A stretch of DNA of 64,000 nucleotides. It comes from Pseudomonas sp. PSKL.D1. Lineage in GTDB: Bacteria; Pseudomonadota; Gammaproteobacteria; Pseudomonadales; Pseudomonadaceae. A program made the position numbers and the translations under genes. The notes beneath the pieces were generated by a model. The model was given only the letters and a program-made list of their open reading frames with translations. It was not told the DNA's origin and ran no database searches. Shown in pieces: positions 52,848-61,219 of this stretch (position 1 is its first letter; every line of letters begins with the position of its first letter). The DNA lies in contig NZ_CP118607.1 in assembly GCF_028898945.1 (NCBI RefSeq), positions 2,590,001-2,654,000 of the forward strand, in the 5' to 3' direction.

Positions 52848-55160
52848 GTGTTGCCATTTTCGCGTTCCCTGACCTGCGCCGGCCTGGCCGCCGCACTGGT
52901 CGCCACCAGCTTCGCCGCGCAAGCGCTTGAAACCGGCGCTGATGCCAGCGCGCAAATCCGCCGCACCAGTTTTGGCGTACCGCACATCGTGGCCAAGGAC
53001 GAGCGAGGGCTGGGCTACGGCATCGGCTACGCCTATGCCCAGGACAACCTGTGCCTGCTGGCCAATGAAGTGCTGACGGTCAACGGCGAGCGTTCGCGCT
53101 ATTTCGGGCCCAGGGGCAAAACCGTCGAGCAGCGTGACAACCTCGCCAGTGACCTGTTCTTTACCTGGCTCAACTCGCCCGAGGCGGTGAGTGCCTACCT
53201 GCAGGCGCAGCCCGAACAGGTGCGCAACCTGCTGGACGGTTATGCCAGCGGTTTTAACCGTGCCTTGGGCGAGCGCCGCAGCCAGGGGTTGCCGCCCGAG
53301 TGCGGGGATGGCCAATGGGTGCGGGCCATCACCAGCCAGGACCTGATCAAACTGACCCGCCGGCTACTGGCCGAAGGTGGCGTTGGCCAGTTCATCGACG
53401 CCTTGGCCGGCGCACAGCCGCCGCAGCTTGCCAGCCAGCAGGCGACGCCAGCCTTCGACGTGGCCCTGGCGCAACAGCAACGCTTTGCATCCGAGCGCGG
53501 CAGCAACGCCGTGGCCGTAGGCGCGCAACGCTCGGCCAATGGCCGTGGCCTGCTGTTGGCCAACCCGCACTTCCCGTGGATGGGCGGCATGCGCTTCTAC
53601 CAGATGCAGCTGACCATCCCTGGCCAGCTGGACGTCATGGGCGCGGCGCTGCCGGGCCTGCCGATGGTCAACATCGGCTTCAACCGCCACCTGGCCTGGA
53701 CCCACACGGTCGACACCTCGAAGCATTTCACCCTGTACCGCCTGCAACTGGACCCCAAAGACCCGACTCGCTACCTGCTTGATGGCCAGTCTCTGCCTCT
53801 TGCCCGGCAGGCAGTCAGCGTGACGGTCAAAGCCGAGGACGGCACCCTGAGCCAGGTCGAGCGGCAGGTGTACAGCTCGAAGTTCGGCCCGGTGGTGCAG
53901 TGGCCAGGCCGCCTTGACTGGACCCGCGAGGCTGCCTTCAGCCTGCGCGATGCCAACCTGGACAACACCCGCGTGCTGCAGCAGTGGTACCGCATCAACC
54001 GGGCCGACAGCCTGGAGGCACTCAAGAGTTCCATCAAGCAATTGCAGGGCATCCCGTGGGTCAACACCCTGGCAGTGGATGCGGCCGGCAAGTCGCTGTA
54101 CCTGAACCAGTCCGTGGTGCCTTACGTGGACCAGGCCCTGCTCAGCCAGTGCAGCAACCCGGCCATGCAAGGGCCGCTGGTGGTGCTGGACGGCTCGCGC
54201 AGCGCCTGCCAGTGGAAGGTTGATGCACAAGCCGCGCAGCCAGGCATTTTCCCAGCGCACATGCTGCCCAGCCTTGAGCGCAGCGATTTCGTGCAAAACT
54301 CCAACGACCCGGCCTGGCTGGCCAATCCGGCCCAGCCATTGACCGGCTACTCACCGTTGATCAGCCGCAACGACCAGCCGCTGGGCATGCGCGGGCGTTA
54401 TGCCCTTGAACGCCTGCAAGGCACTGCACGCATTGGCGTGGACGACCTGCAGCGCATGGTGTTCGATGATGAGGTGTACCTGGCCAGCCTGGTGCTGCCA
54501 GACCTGCTGCAGTGGTGCAAGGGCGCCGAGGCCGACCTCAAAGGCCTGTGCGCCAGCCTGGCCGCCTGGAACGGCAAGGCAGACCTCGACAGTGGCATCG
54601 GCCTGGTGCACTTCAAGAACATTTTCGAGGCCCTGGCGGCAAACCCTAAAGCCTGGCGCGTGGCCTTCAACCCCGAAGACCCGCAGCACACCCCGCGTGG
54701 CCTGGCGGTGGAGCAGGCGGTGGTGAGCAAGCTGGTGCGTGAAGCAGCGCTGGCTTCGTTGCAGCAAGTGGCCAAGGCCGGTGTGGAGGAGGGGGCACGT
54801 TGGGGCCAGATTCAGCAATCGGCTGATGGCACCCCGGTACCGGGCGGGCCGCAAGGGCTGGGCGTGTACAACGCGATCTACAGCGTGCCAAGCGGGCCGG
54901 GCAAACGGCTGGTGGTCAGTGGCACCAGCTACTTGCAGCTGGTCAGCTTTACCGATCAAGGGCCGCAGGCGCGTGGGTTGCTGGCGTTTTCACAGTCCAG
55001 CGAAACCGGTTCGGCGCACAGCAGTGACCAGACCAAGGCGTTTTCGGCCAAGCAGCTGGCGCCAATCCCGTTCACCGACGCGCAGATCAAGGCCGATCCG
55101 GAGTACCGGCAGTATGTGATCAGCGAGCGGGACAAGGGGGTTGTGGCAAGCCAGCCGTAA
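52848..55160 (+). CDS. pvdQ: Acyl-homoserine-lactone/pyoverdine acylase PvdQ
   Basis: 770 residues from a GTG at 52848, five bases after GAGGAG; a GTG at 52842 overlaps that site. A signal peptide (LTCAGLAAALVATSFAAQAL) is followed by the alpha subunit of an Ntn-hydrolase. The beta subunit begins at S219 in ERGSNAVAVG after autoprocessing, close to S217 of P. aeruginosa PvdQ as I remember it. Later motifs such as NPHFPWMGGMRFYQMQLTIP, RHLAWTHTVDTSKHFTLYRL and LQGIPWVNTLA match PvdQ closely. The periplasmic enzyme removes the fatty-acid tail from pyoverdine precursors and cleaves long-chain AHLs. A siderophore-type TonB receptor gene follows downstream. Confidence 0.93.
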   Translation: MLPFSRSLTCAGLAAALVATSFAAQALETGADASAQIRRTSFGVPHIVAKDERGLGYGIGYAYAQDNLCLLANEVLTVNGERSRYFGPRGKTVEQRDNLASDLFFTWLNSPEAVSAYLQAQPEQVRNLLDGYASGFNRALGERRSQGLPPECGDGQWVRAITSQDLIKLTRRLLAEGGVGQFIDALAGAQPPQLASQQATPAFDVALAQQQRFASERGSNAVAVGAQRSANGRGLLLANPHFPWMGGMRFYQMQLTIPGQLDVMGAALPGLPMVNIGFNRHLAWTHTVDTSKHFTLYRLQLDPKDPTRYLLDGQSLPLARQAVSVTVKAEDGTLSQVERQVYSSKFGPVVQWPGRLDWTREAAFSLRDANLDNTRVLQQWYRINRADSLEALKSSIKQLQGIPWVNTLAVDAAGKSLYLNQSVVPYVDQALLSQCSNPAMQGPLVVLDGSRSACQWKVDAQAAQPGIFPAHMLPSLERSDFVQNSNDPAWLANPAQPLTGYSPLISRNDQPLGMRGRYALERLQGTARIGVDDLQRMVFDDEVYLASLVLPDLLQWCKGAEADLKGLCASLAAWNGKADLDSGIGLVHFKNIFEALAANPKAWRVAFNPEDPQHTPRGLAVEQAVVSKLVREAALASLQQVAKAGVEEGARWGQIQQSADGTPVPGGPQGLGVYNAIYSVPSGPGKRLVVSGTSYLQLVSFTDQGPQARGLLAFSQSSETGSAHSSDQTKAFSAKQLAPIPFTDAQIKADPEYRQYVISERDKGVVASQP

Positions 55161-55174
55161 GCCTGTAACGGCCC

Positions 55175-55318
55175 TTTCGCGGCTAAAGCCGCTCCCACAG
55201 GGATTGCGCATGCCTGTAGGAGCGGATTTATCCGCGAACACCGGCAAGGCCGGTGCCATCCACCGCGTCGCCTGCATCACGGTGGTCCGACGTCTCGGTA
55301 AATCCGCTCCTACAAAAT
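55175..55318. repeat. Cluster of three REP-like elements
   Basis: Three hairpin-forming elements: one with TTCGCGGCTAAAGCCGCTCC at 55175-55194, one with CCTGTAGGAGCGGATTTATC at 55212-55231 continuing with CGCGAACACCGGCAAGGCCGGTG to 55256, and an inverse one with GGTAAATCCGCTCCTACAAA at 55297-55316. They separate pvdQ from the convergent TonB receptor gene and could also end transcription. Confidence 0.8.
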
Positions 55319-55329
55319 GGGGTGCGCCT

Positions 55330-57753
55330 TCAGAAATCCACGGTGGCCGACACGCGCAAGATCCTTGGCGTACCTTGGGTCAGGTAGTTGTTGGACGTTG
55401 ACGCCGACGCCCAATAAGCCTTGTTCGCCACGTTCTCCACGTTGGCGCGCAGGGTTACCTGCTTGTCATCGAGCTTGAAGCTGTAACGCCCGCCCAGATC
55501 GACGCGGGTCCAGGCCGGAATGCTCAGGCTGTTGGCGGCATTCACGTACTGCCCGCCCGTGCGCAGCATGCGTGCACTGAGCGCGGCTCCGGCAATACCC
55601 GGCACATCCCAGTCGGCGCCCAGGTTGTACTGGAAGCGCGGCACGCCGGCGGCGCGGTTGCCGTCGTTGCTGCCGTTGGCGGTGTTCTTCTGTTCGGTGT
55701 GCATGAATACCGCGCCGGTCAGCAGCCGCAGGCCGTCGATCGGCTCGCCGAAGAGGTTCAGCTCCACACCCTTGTTGACCTGCTCGCCGTCCATGCTGAA
55801 AGTGTCCAGCGTGGCGCCCGGTGCGCGGTAGGTGGTGCTGTTGGGTTGTTCGATGCGGTACACGCCCAGGGTGGCGCCGTACGTGGCCCAGTCCAGCTTC
55901 ACGCCGGCCTCTACCTGCTTGCTGCGCTTGGGCGGGAACACTTCGTTTGCGTTGCTCACACTCGACGGCGCGGTCGGGCCCTGGGCCAGGCCCTCGATGC
56001 GGTTGGCGTAGAACGACACATGCTCCCACGGCTTGACCACCAGGCCGTACACCGGGGTGGTGATGGTCTCGTCATAGTTGGCGTTGCGCACGCCGGTGGC
56101 CGTCGCCCAGCCGTCGACGCCGATCGATTGCTTGCGAACGCCCAGTGTCAGCAGCACACGGTCGTCGAAAAAGCCCAGGGTGTCGGACACAGCCACGCTT
56201 TTGACCCGGTTCTTGCCGACGATACGCGGGTCGTGCAGGTCGCTGCCGAAGTAGGTGTTGGTCGGGCGCGGCACCTGCACCGGGTTGTACAGGTTGGTGT
56301 CATAGCGGTTGGCCGACAGTATCGCCTCATAGGCCGAGCGCTGTTCGCCCCACATGCCCGACAAGCCGAAGTTCACCCGGTGGGTGACCGGGCCGGTGGC
56401 AAAGCGGCCGTTGATGCCGGCCACGGCGCTTTTGTTGTCTTCGTCGTGGGGCGAATAAAGGAAGCCGCCCCGCGCGGTGCCGTTCTCGTCACTGACGTAC
56501 AGCGACGAATATTCGCCGTTTTCCCGGGTATGTTTTGCGCCGGCCCCGGCATACAGCGTCCAGTCGTCGTTCAGGTCGTACTCGGCGTTGACCATGCCGT
56601 AGGTGTCTTCCAGCTGCGACCAACTCCAGGCCTGGGCGTAGTTGTCGCGTGCGGAAGGCGCGTGCGGCACTTTGGTGCCGGTGGGGTAGATCACCGCCCG
56701 GCCTTCGTTGATGCGTTGCTTCTGGTAACCCAGGTCGGTGGACAGGCGCAGGCGTTCGCCCCGGTAGTCCAGCGCCACGGCAATCAGGGTGGAATGTTGT
56801 GCTTCGTCGTCCACGCCAGTGCCACCGTCGTGCTGGGCCAGGTTGATACGTGCGCCAAAGCGGTTGTCTTCGCCAAAGCGCTTGCCCAGGTCGAGGTGGC
56901 CGCCGACGTTGTCACCCGTGGCGTAGTCCAGCGTCACGCGGCGGGTAGGCGTGTCTTCGGCACGTTTGGGCACCAGGTTGACCGAGCCGCCGATGCCGCT
57001 GCCCTGCGGCGCGACACCATTGAGGAAGGCATTGGGGCCTTTGAACACCTCAACCCGCTCAAGCGCCTCGGTGGTCACGATCTGGCGTGGCAGCACGCCA
57101 TACAGGCCGTTGTAGCTGATGTCGTCGGTGTTCAGCGGCAGGCCGCGGATGGTGAACACCTGGGAAAAGTTGCCAAAGCCTGCCGACTGGCGCACCGACG
57201 CATCGTTGAGCAGTACGTCGCCGAGGGTGCGGGCTTGCTGATCGGCGATGGTTTTGGCGGTGTAGCTGGTAACACTGAACGGCACGTCGCTGATCGGCTG
57301 ATCGCCCAGTACACCCAGGCGCGCGGTACGGGCCACCTGGCCGCCTTGCCATGTGTCGCTGCTGGCGGCCAGGTTGCTGTTGATGGTGGTCGCCCCCAGC
57401 TCCAGTGCATTGCCCAGGTCCACGGTCGGGGCCAGTGTGTAGCCGCCGCTGTCGGTACTGATCAGGCTGTAGCCGCTGCCATCGAGCAGGCGGGCGAAGC
57501 CGTCCGGCACGCTGTAGGTGCCGTCCAGGCCTTGGCTGTGGATGCCATTGAGCAGTGCCGGGTCGAACGACAGCGGCACGCCGGCGTTGGCGGCAAAGCG
57601 GGCCAGCACATCGGCCAGCGGGCCGGCCGCGATGTGGTAGCTGCGGGCGCTGGTGCTGGCGTCTGCTGCCATCAGCGCCGGGGTAGGCGCCAGGGCGCCG
57701 AGGGCCATGGCCAGGGTCAGGGCTTTGAGGCGAAAGCGGGGGCGAGGCGTCAT
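55330..57753 (-). CDS. TonB-dependent siderophore receptor with STN signalling domain
   Basis: 807 residues from the ATG at 57753. It has a signal peptide (MTPRPRFRLKALTLAMALG, cut near LMAADA), then an STN domain (~30-110, SYHIAAGPLADVLARFAANA), a plug domain starting near PISDVPFSVTSYTAKTIADQ and a 22-strand barrel ending in RILRVSATVDF. The STN domain marks a transducer that signals to FecR/FecI, whose genes lie just upstream in the same direction. It imports a ferric siderophore, probably not endogenous; the ligand cannot be named. pvdQ, an iron-related gene, is convergent. Confidence 0.94.
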   Translation of the reverse strand: MTPRPRFRLKALTLAMALGALAPTPALMAADASTSARSYHIAAGPLADVLARFAANAGVPLSFDPALLNGIHSQGLDGTYSVPDGFARLLDGSGYSLISTDSGGYTLAPTVDLGNALELGATTINSNLAASSDTWQGGQVARTARLGVLGDQPISDVPFSVTSYTAKTIADQQARTLGDVLLNDASVRQSAGFGNFSQVFTIRGLPLNTDDISYNGLYGVLPRQIVTTEALERVEVFKGPNAFLNGVAPQGSGIGGSVNLVPKRAEDTPTRRVTLDYATGDNVGGHLDLGKRFGEDNRFGARINLAQHDGGTGVDDEAQHSTLIAVALDYRGERLRLSTDLGYQKQRINEGRAVIYPTGTKVPHAPSARDNYAQAWSWSQLEDTYGMVNAEYDLNDDWTLYAGAGAKHTRENGEYSSLYVSDENGTARGGFLYSPHDEDNKSAVAGINGRFATGPVTHRVNFGLSGMWGEQRSAYEAILSANRYDTNLYNPVQVPRPTNTYFGSDLHDPRIVGKNRVKSVAVSDTLGFFDDRVLLTLGVRKQSIGVDGWATATGVRNANYDETITTPVYGLVVKPWEHVSFYANRIEGLAQGPTAPSSVSNANEVFPPKRSKQVEAGVKLDWATYGATLGVYRIEQPNSTTYRAPGATLDTFSMDGEQVNKGVELNLFGEPIDGLRLLTGAVFMHTEQKNTANGSNDGNRAAGVPRFQYNLGADWDVPGIAGAALSARMLRTGGQYVNAANSLSIPAWTRVDLGGRYSFKLDDKQVTLRANVENVANKAYWASASTSNNYLTQGTPRILRVSATVDF

Positions 57754-57840
57754 GCGGTGGTCCTGTGGGTGCAGAAGTGAGGGGTTCTGCACTCATCACC
57801 GGACGACGCAGCAAAAGGTATCAGGCAATCGCAAAAAAAA

Positions 57841-58794
57841 TTACACGCGCGGTTCCACGGTCACCCAATAGCGGGTCAGGCCCTGCACGCTGACCGGCAG
57901 TGTGTCGCTCAGCAGGCGCAGGCTGGCGTCGGTATCTGCCAAGGGGAACGCGCCCGACACCTTGAGCTCGCGCACCGCCGGGTGGCAGCGCAATACCCCG
58001 GAGCGGTAGCGGCCGAGTTCCAGAAGCAAGTCGGCCAAGCGCATGTTGCGGGCCATCAGCATGCCGTGCTCCCAGGCCAGGTCGCCGCTGTCCAGCACCG
58101 TGGCAGGCTGCACGAGATCGGCCGTGAAGGCGGCCTGTTGGCCGGCCTGCAGCACCAGATTGCCCATGCCGTGCAGGGGGCGCGCATCCACCGTGCCTTC
58201 GAGTACCGCTACGCGGGTGACGGGGCCGGCAATGCGTACGCTGAAGCGTGTGCCCAACGCCTGCGCCGTGCCGTGCAGCGTGCGCACCCGTAACGGCCGA
58301 GGGTCAGATGCCGAGGTGAGCAGGATTTCCCCGTTGAGTAAGTCGATGCGACGCTCACCGGCGCTGAAGGCGATGTCGATGGCCGTATCCGTATTGAGCA
58401 ACAACCGACTGCCGTCGGCCAGTGTCAGCGGGCGCTGCTCACCCACGGCGGTGCGGGCGTCAGCGGCCCACTGTTGCCAGGGTGTTTCGCGCCACGCCAG
58501 CCACGCGGCCGGGGCGGCCATCAGCAACAGGCCGAGGCGCTGCATGGCCTGACGGCGGTTTACCGCCCCCTGCTGGCTGAGACGGCGAAGGGTTTCACCG
58601 GCCACCGGCGTGGGTAGTTGGCGGAAATCGCCAAGGATGGCCTCAGCCCGTTGCCAAGCCAGTTCATGCTGGCTGCTGCGCTTGCACCACGCCTGCACGG
58701 CGACATGGTCCGCCTCGGTAGCGCTCCCCGACTGCAACTGCACCAGCCAGTCGGCTGCCTCGCCGAGGATGTGCGGGTCTATTCGGGCGCTCAT
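57841..58794 (-). CDS. FecR-type sigma regulator
   Basis: 317 residues. DUF4880 region at the N terminus (EAADWLVQLQSGSATEADHV), one membrane helix at ~93-107 (RLGLLLMAAPAAWLAW), FecR domain (LADGSRLLLNTDTAIDIAFS, INLLNGEILLTSASD-like) and a C-terminal STN-like segment with SGAFPLADTDASLRLLSDTL. It overlaps the sigma gene by four bases (ATGA), so the two are made together. It relays the receptor's signal to release the sigma factor. The full FecI-FecR-receptor triad is complete here, in contrast to the orphan FecR at 21018. Confidence 0.93.
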   Translation of the reverse strand: MSARIDPHILGEAADWLVQLQSGSATEADHVAVQAWCKRSSQHELAWQRAEAILGDFRQLPTPVAGETLRRLSQQGAVNRRQAMQRLGLLLMAAPAAWLAWRETPWQQWAADARTAVGEQRPLTLADGSRLLLNTDTAIDIAFSAGERRIDLLNGEILLTSASDPRPLRVRTLHGTAQALGTRFSVRIAGPVTRVAVLEGTVDARPLHGMGNLVLQAGQQAAFTADLVQPATVLDSGDLAWEHGMLMARNMRLADLLLELGRYRSGVLRCHPAVRELKVSGAFPLADTDASLRLLSDTLPVSVQGLTRYWVTVEPRV

Positions 58795-59300
58795 GTGTCG
58801 AGGCTCAGGCAGGCCAGGAACGCCGTGCGCATGTCGCGTTTGATGGTGATCAGCGACACCTCCAACTGCTCGGCGATTTCGGCGTAGGTCAAACCGTCCA
58901 GCTGGGACAGCAAAAACACCTTACGCACCCGCGCCGGCATTTCGCGCAGCATCGCGTCGACGCGGTGCAGTGTTTCCAGGATCAGCCAGCGTGTTTCCGC
59001 TGATGGCACCTCAGGGGCCGGGAGGTGGGCGATGGCTTCGAGGTAGGCACGCTCCACATCCTGACGCCGCCAGCGGTCAATCAGCAGCCCCTTGGCGATG
59101 TGCGTGAGCAACGCGCGTGGCTCACTGCCCATGGGTTGGGCGGCGTGGCGCCCCAGCAGGCGCAGGAACGTGTCATGGGCCAGGTCGGCGGCATCGCAGG
59201 CGTTGCCCAGCTTGCGCCCCAGCCAACCTTGCAGCCAGCCGTGGTGGTCGGTGTACAGCGTCTGGACCTGCAGGTTGAGCGTGGGGTCGGCGGGCGGCAT
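58791..59300 (-). CDS. ECF sigma factor of the FecI type
   Basis: 169 residues. Region 2 reads ACDAADLAHDTFLRLLGRHA, with the DLAHDTFLRLL pattern of iron-starvation sigma factors. Region 4 is LDGLTYAEIAEQLEVSLITI followed by KRDMRTAFLACL, a helix-turn-helix for the -35 element. It should direct RNA polymerase to the TonB receptor promoter when FecR signals. Its own promoter lies in the 72 bases upstream, where GAATGCGATCAATTCTTAAT could include a Fur-type box on the minus strand, though not a convincing one. Confidence 0.93.
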   Translation of the reverse strand: MPPADPTLNLQVQTLYTDHHGWLQGWLGRKLGNACDAADLAHDTFLRLLGRHAAQPMGSEPRALLTHIAKGLLIDRWRRQDVERAYLEAIAHLPAPEVPSAETRWLILETLHRVDAMLREMPARVRKVFLLSQLDGLTYAEIAEQLEVSLITIKRDMRTAFLACLSLDT

Positions 59301-59372
59301 GGGGAAGAGGGGTGCAATTAAGAATTGATCGCATTCTAATCATGCAGCCCGCTCGGCGGCAAGTCAGTGGTG

Positions 59373-60461
59373 TCAGCGACTTTCTCGCGTGCCGAGTACG
59401 TCGCGAATGTTATCCACCACATTGCTGTCCTTGATCACATCACTCAGCCAGCCTTCCAGCGGCATGTTGCCCCATTTGATGGCACGTTCGATCAGGTACG
59501 GCACCGGGCTTTGCGGCTCGCTCTGTTTAAAGAACTGGGCGATGCCGGCAAGCATGGTGAAGGCTTCGTCGCGGGTCAGGGGCGTGGTGCGCATTTGCGC
59601 GGGGGCGGCGGCTGGGCTGTTCATGGGGGCACCCGCTTCGGTGGGAGTGGCTACGGCGGCATCGGTCACCGGCTCGGCTGCGGCGACAGGGTGCAATTCG
59701 ACCCCGCGATCTTTCAGCAGCTTTTCTGCCAATTGGCTGGCGCGTGTGAGCATGTCTGCAAGGCTGGCGAAGCTCGGTGCCTCATGGCCAAACTGGCGGT
59801 CAGTGATGGCTTGCAGGCGGCTGCAGGCTTGCAGGCTGGCGGTAATCTGCATGGCCTTGGCCCGCAGGTGTTCAGTGTCGCTCAGGGCCACGGAACGCTG
59901 AAAAATCTCGGCGTTGATCTTGCCTTCGTTCAGGGCGGCCTGCATGGCCTTGGGGTTTTGCAGGGCCAGGTTTTCCACGTGGCGTGATTCGTCATAGCGC
60001 AGCACACCAAAGTGCTGCCCTTGGGTAATAGGCAAGCCACCGGCAATGTCGGTGAGCGTTGTGTTAAGCCAGGCCAGGCGCGCGACGCGCTCGTCCAGGC
60101 CGTCTTCCAGCGACGGATAACTGTTGTCCCAGAAAGTTTCGAGAATGCGCTCGGCCAGCGTCAGGCCGAAGGTGATGCCTTGGAATTGCTCGCGTTGAGC
60201 CAGGCCTTCGCTAAGCCAGCTTACCAGCATCAAGTCCTTGCTCTGCTGCGCAAGGCCTTGGGCGGACAGGTTGATCACCTGTTCCCAGTCAGCGGTTTTC
60301 AGGTCGGTTTGCCAGTCGCCCTGGGTCAGGTAGTCGGGGTCTGCCCGGCGCGCTTCCTTGATCTGGTCGAACAAGGCGGAGAAGCTCAAGTCCTCGCCAC
60401 TGCCACCGTCAATCGGTGTGGTCAGCTCGGCCAGCGACAGGTCGTTGAGGAGTTCAGGCAT
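59373..60461 (-). CDS. tssA: T6SS baseplate-associated protein TssA (ImpA)
   Basis: 362 residues. The N-terminal ImpA_N domain covers ~1-130 (LTTPIDGGSGEDLSFSALFD, REQFQGITFGLTLAERILET). A Pro/Ala-rich linker (~260-290) leads to a C-terminal helical domain ending SPVPYLIERAIKWGNMPLEG, typical of the short TssA class. TssA primes the baseplate and sheath-tail tube polymerisation. It follows hcp in the same direction, separated by two hairpins. The remaining T6SS core genes are off the end of the window. Confidence 0.92.
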   Translation of the reverse strand: MPELLNDLSLAELTTPIDGGSGEDLSFSALFDQIKEARRADPDYLTQGDWQTDLKTADWEQVINLSAQGLAQQSKDLMLVSWLSEGLAQREQFQGITFGLTLAERILETFWDNSYPSLEDGLDERVARLAWLNTTLTDIAGGLPITQGQHFGVLRYDESRHVENLALQNPKAMQAALNEGKINAEIFQRSVALSDTEHLRAKAMQITASLQACSRLQAITDRQFGHEAPSFASLADMLTRASQLAEKLLKDRGVELHPVAAAEPVTDAAVATPTEAGAPMNSPAAAPAQMRTTPLTRDEAFTMLAGIAQFFKQSEPQSPVPYLIERAIKWGNMPLEGWLSDVIKDSNVVDNIRDVLGTRESR

Positions 60462-60486
60462 AAATCACTCGGGTCAGGGTAGGGGA

Positions 60487-60541
60487 GTGGCGGGCCGGAT
60501 GACCCGGCCCGCCACGAAACATGGGCCGCTTGCGCGGCCCA
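60487..60541 (-). terminator. Two tandem hairpins between hcp and tssA
   Basis: First stem: GTGGCGGGCCGG at 60487-60498 with CCGGCCCGCCAC at 60504-60515 (12 bp, ATGAC loop). Second: TGGGCCGC at 60522-60529 with GCGGCCCA at 60534-60541 (TTGC loop). They probably reduce read-through after the highly expressed hcp or protect its mRNA 3' end; T runs are lacking. Confidence 0.65.
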
Positions 60542-60556
60542 CAGTCCAGCCAGTGC

Positions 60557-61075
60557 TTAGGCAAACACTTTGTTCGCGGTGCGGTCCCAGCCACCGACGA
60601 TGTTGCCGCCAGCCTGGCCGTCGGTGCGGTTCTGCTGGGTGTAGGTGGTCTTGATGCGGGCGAAGTTGAAGCTGATTTCTTCGATCGGCAGGTCGCTTAC
60701 CGATTTGTCTTCACCGCTCTGGTTGCCACCGGCCAGGAACTTGACCGACGAAACGATCACTTCTTCCATGTCGATGGTCAGGTAGGTGACCTTGTCACCA
60801 CCGGCGCGGTTCACGTTCAGTTTCAGTTTGGCAATGTGCTTGCCGGTGCAGCAGTGTTCGAACAGCTTGGCCGAGGCCTTGTCGACGGCCTTGCGGATCT
60901 TGAAGTCGGTCAGGGCAACACGCTCGGACGACGCACCGCCCGAGGAGCTGGCAGTTGCCGAGGAGGCCTGGGTGGCGCCGTACTCGTAGCCCAGCACTTC
61001 GATCCAGTCCTTGTGTTTTTCATCCAGTACTTCGCCTGGGATGCCGTCGATTTGGATATACGCGTCAAAAGCCAT
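60557..61075 (-). CDS. hcp: T6SS tube protein Hcp (TssD)
   Basis: 172 residues from the ATG at 61075, 11 bases after GGAG. MAFDAYIQIDGIPGEVLDEK is the Hcp opening, and the conserved SVDLPIEEISFNFARIKTTY-like C-terminal segment is present (SDLPIEEISFNFARIKTTYT). A Ser/Gly insertion at ~30-40 is in the loop where Hcp proteins vary. Hcp hexamers stack into the tube that is pushed through the cell envelope. The gene sits between tssM upstream and tssA downstream, with hairpins on both sides, as expected for a gene expressed at its own level. Confidence 0.95.
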   Translation of the reverse strand: MAFDAYIQIDGIPGEVLDEKHKDWIEVLGYEYGATQASSATASSSGGASSERVALTDFKIRKAVDKASAKLFEHCCTGKHIAKLKLNVNRAGGDKVTYLTIDMEEVIVSSVKFLAGGNQSGEDKSVSDLPIEEISFNFARIKTTYTQQNRTDGQAGGNIVGGWDRTANKVFA

Positions 61076-61165
61076 TGTGAAACTCTCCATTAACATCATC
61101 TAAAGGGTCGCTCATGCGTCCCTGGGTTTTGACCTCGCCGCCTGTGGCGGCCGAGGTAGCTTGCC

Positions 61166-61200
61166 GCCACCCGGGCGGACTCCTGTGAGGCCCGGGTGGC
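61166..61200 (-). terminator. Hairpin between tssM and hcp
   Basis: GCCACCCGGGC at 61166-61176 pairs perfectly (11 bp) with GCCCGGGTGGC at 61190-61200, loop 13 bases. It lies 19 bases after the tssM stop and about 90 bases before the hcp start, so it can act as an attenuator or mRNA processing site. Confidence 0.6.
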
Positions 61201-61219
61201 AGGTTCTTGCGGCGCCGCT

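Noticed and set aside
55699..57780. 693-codon plus-strand frame opposite the TonB receptor
   Set aside because: It lacks a start context and domain content, and the minus-strand receptor has full signal peptide, STN, plug and barrel.
59301..59345. Fur box upstream of the ECF sigma gene
   Set aside because: The AT-rich stretch matches the Fur consensus only weakly, so I did not list it as a site.
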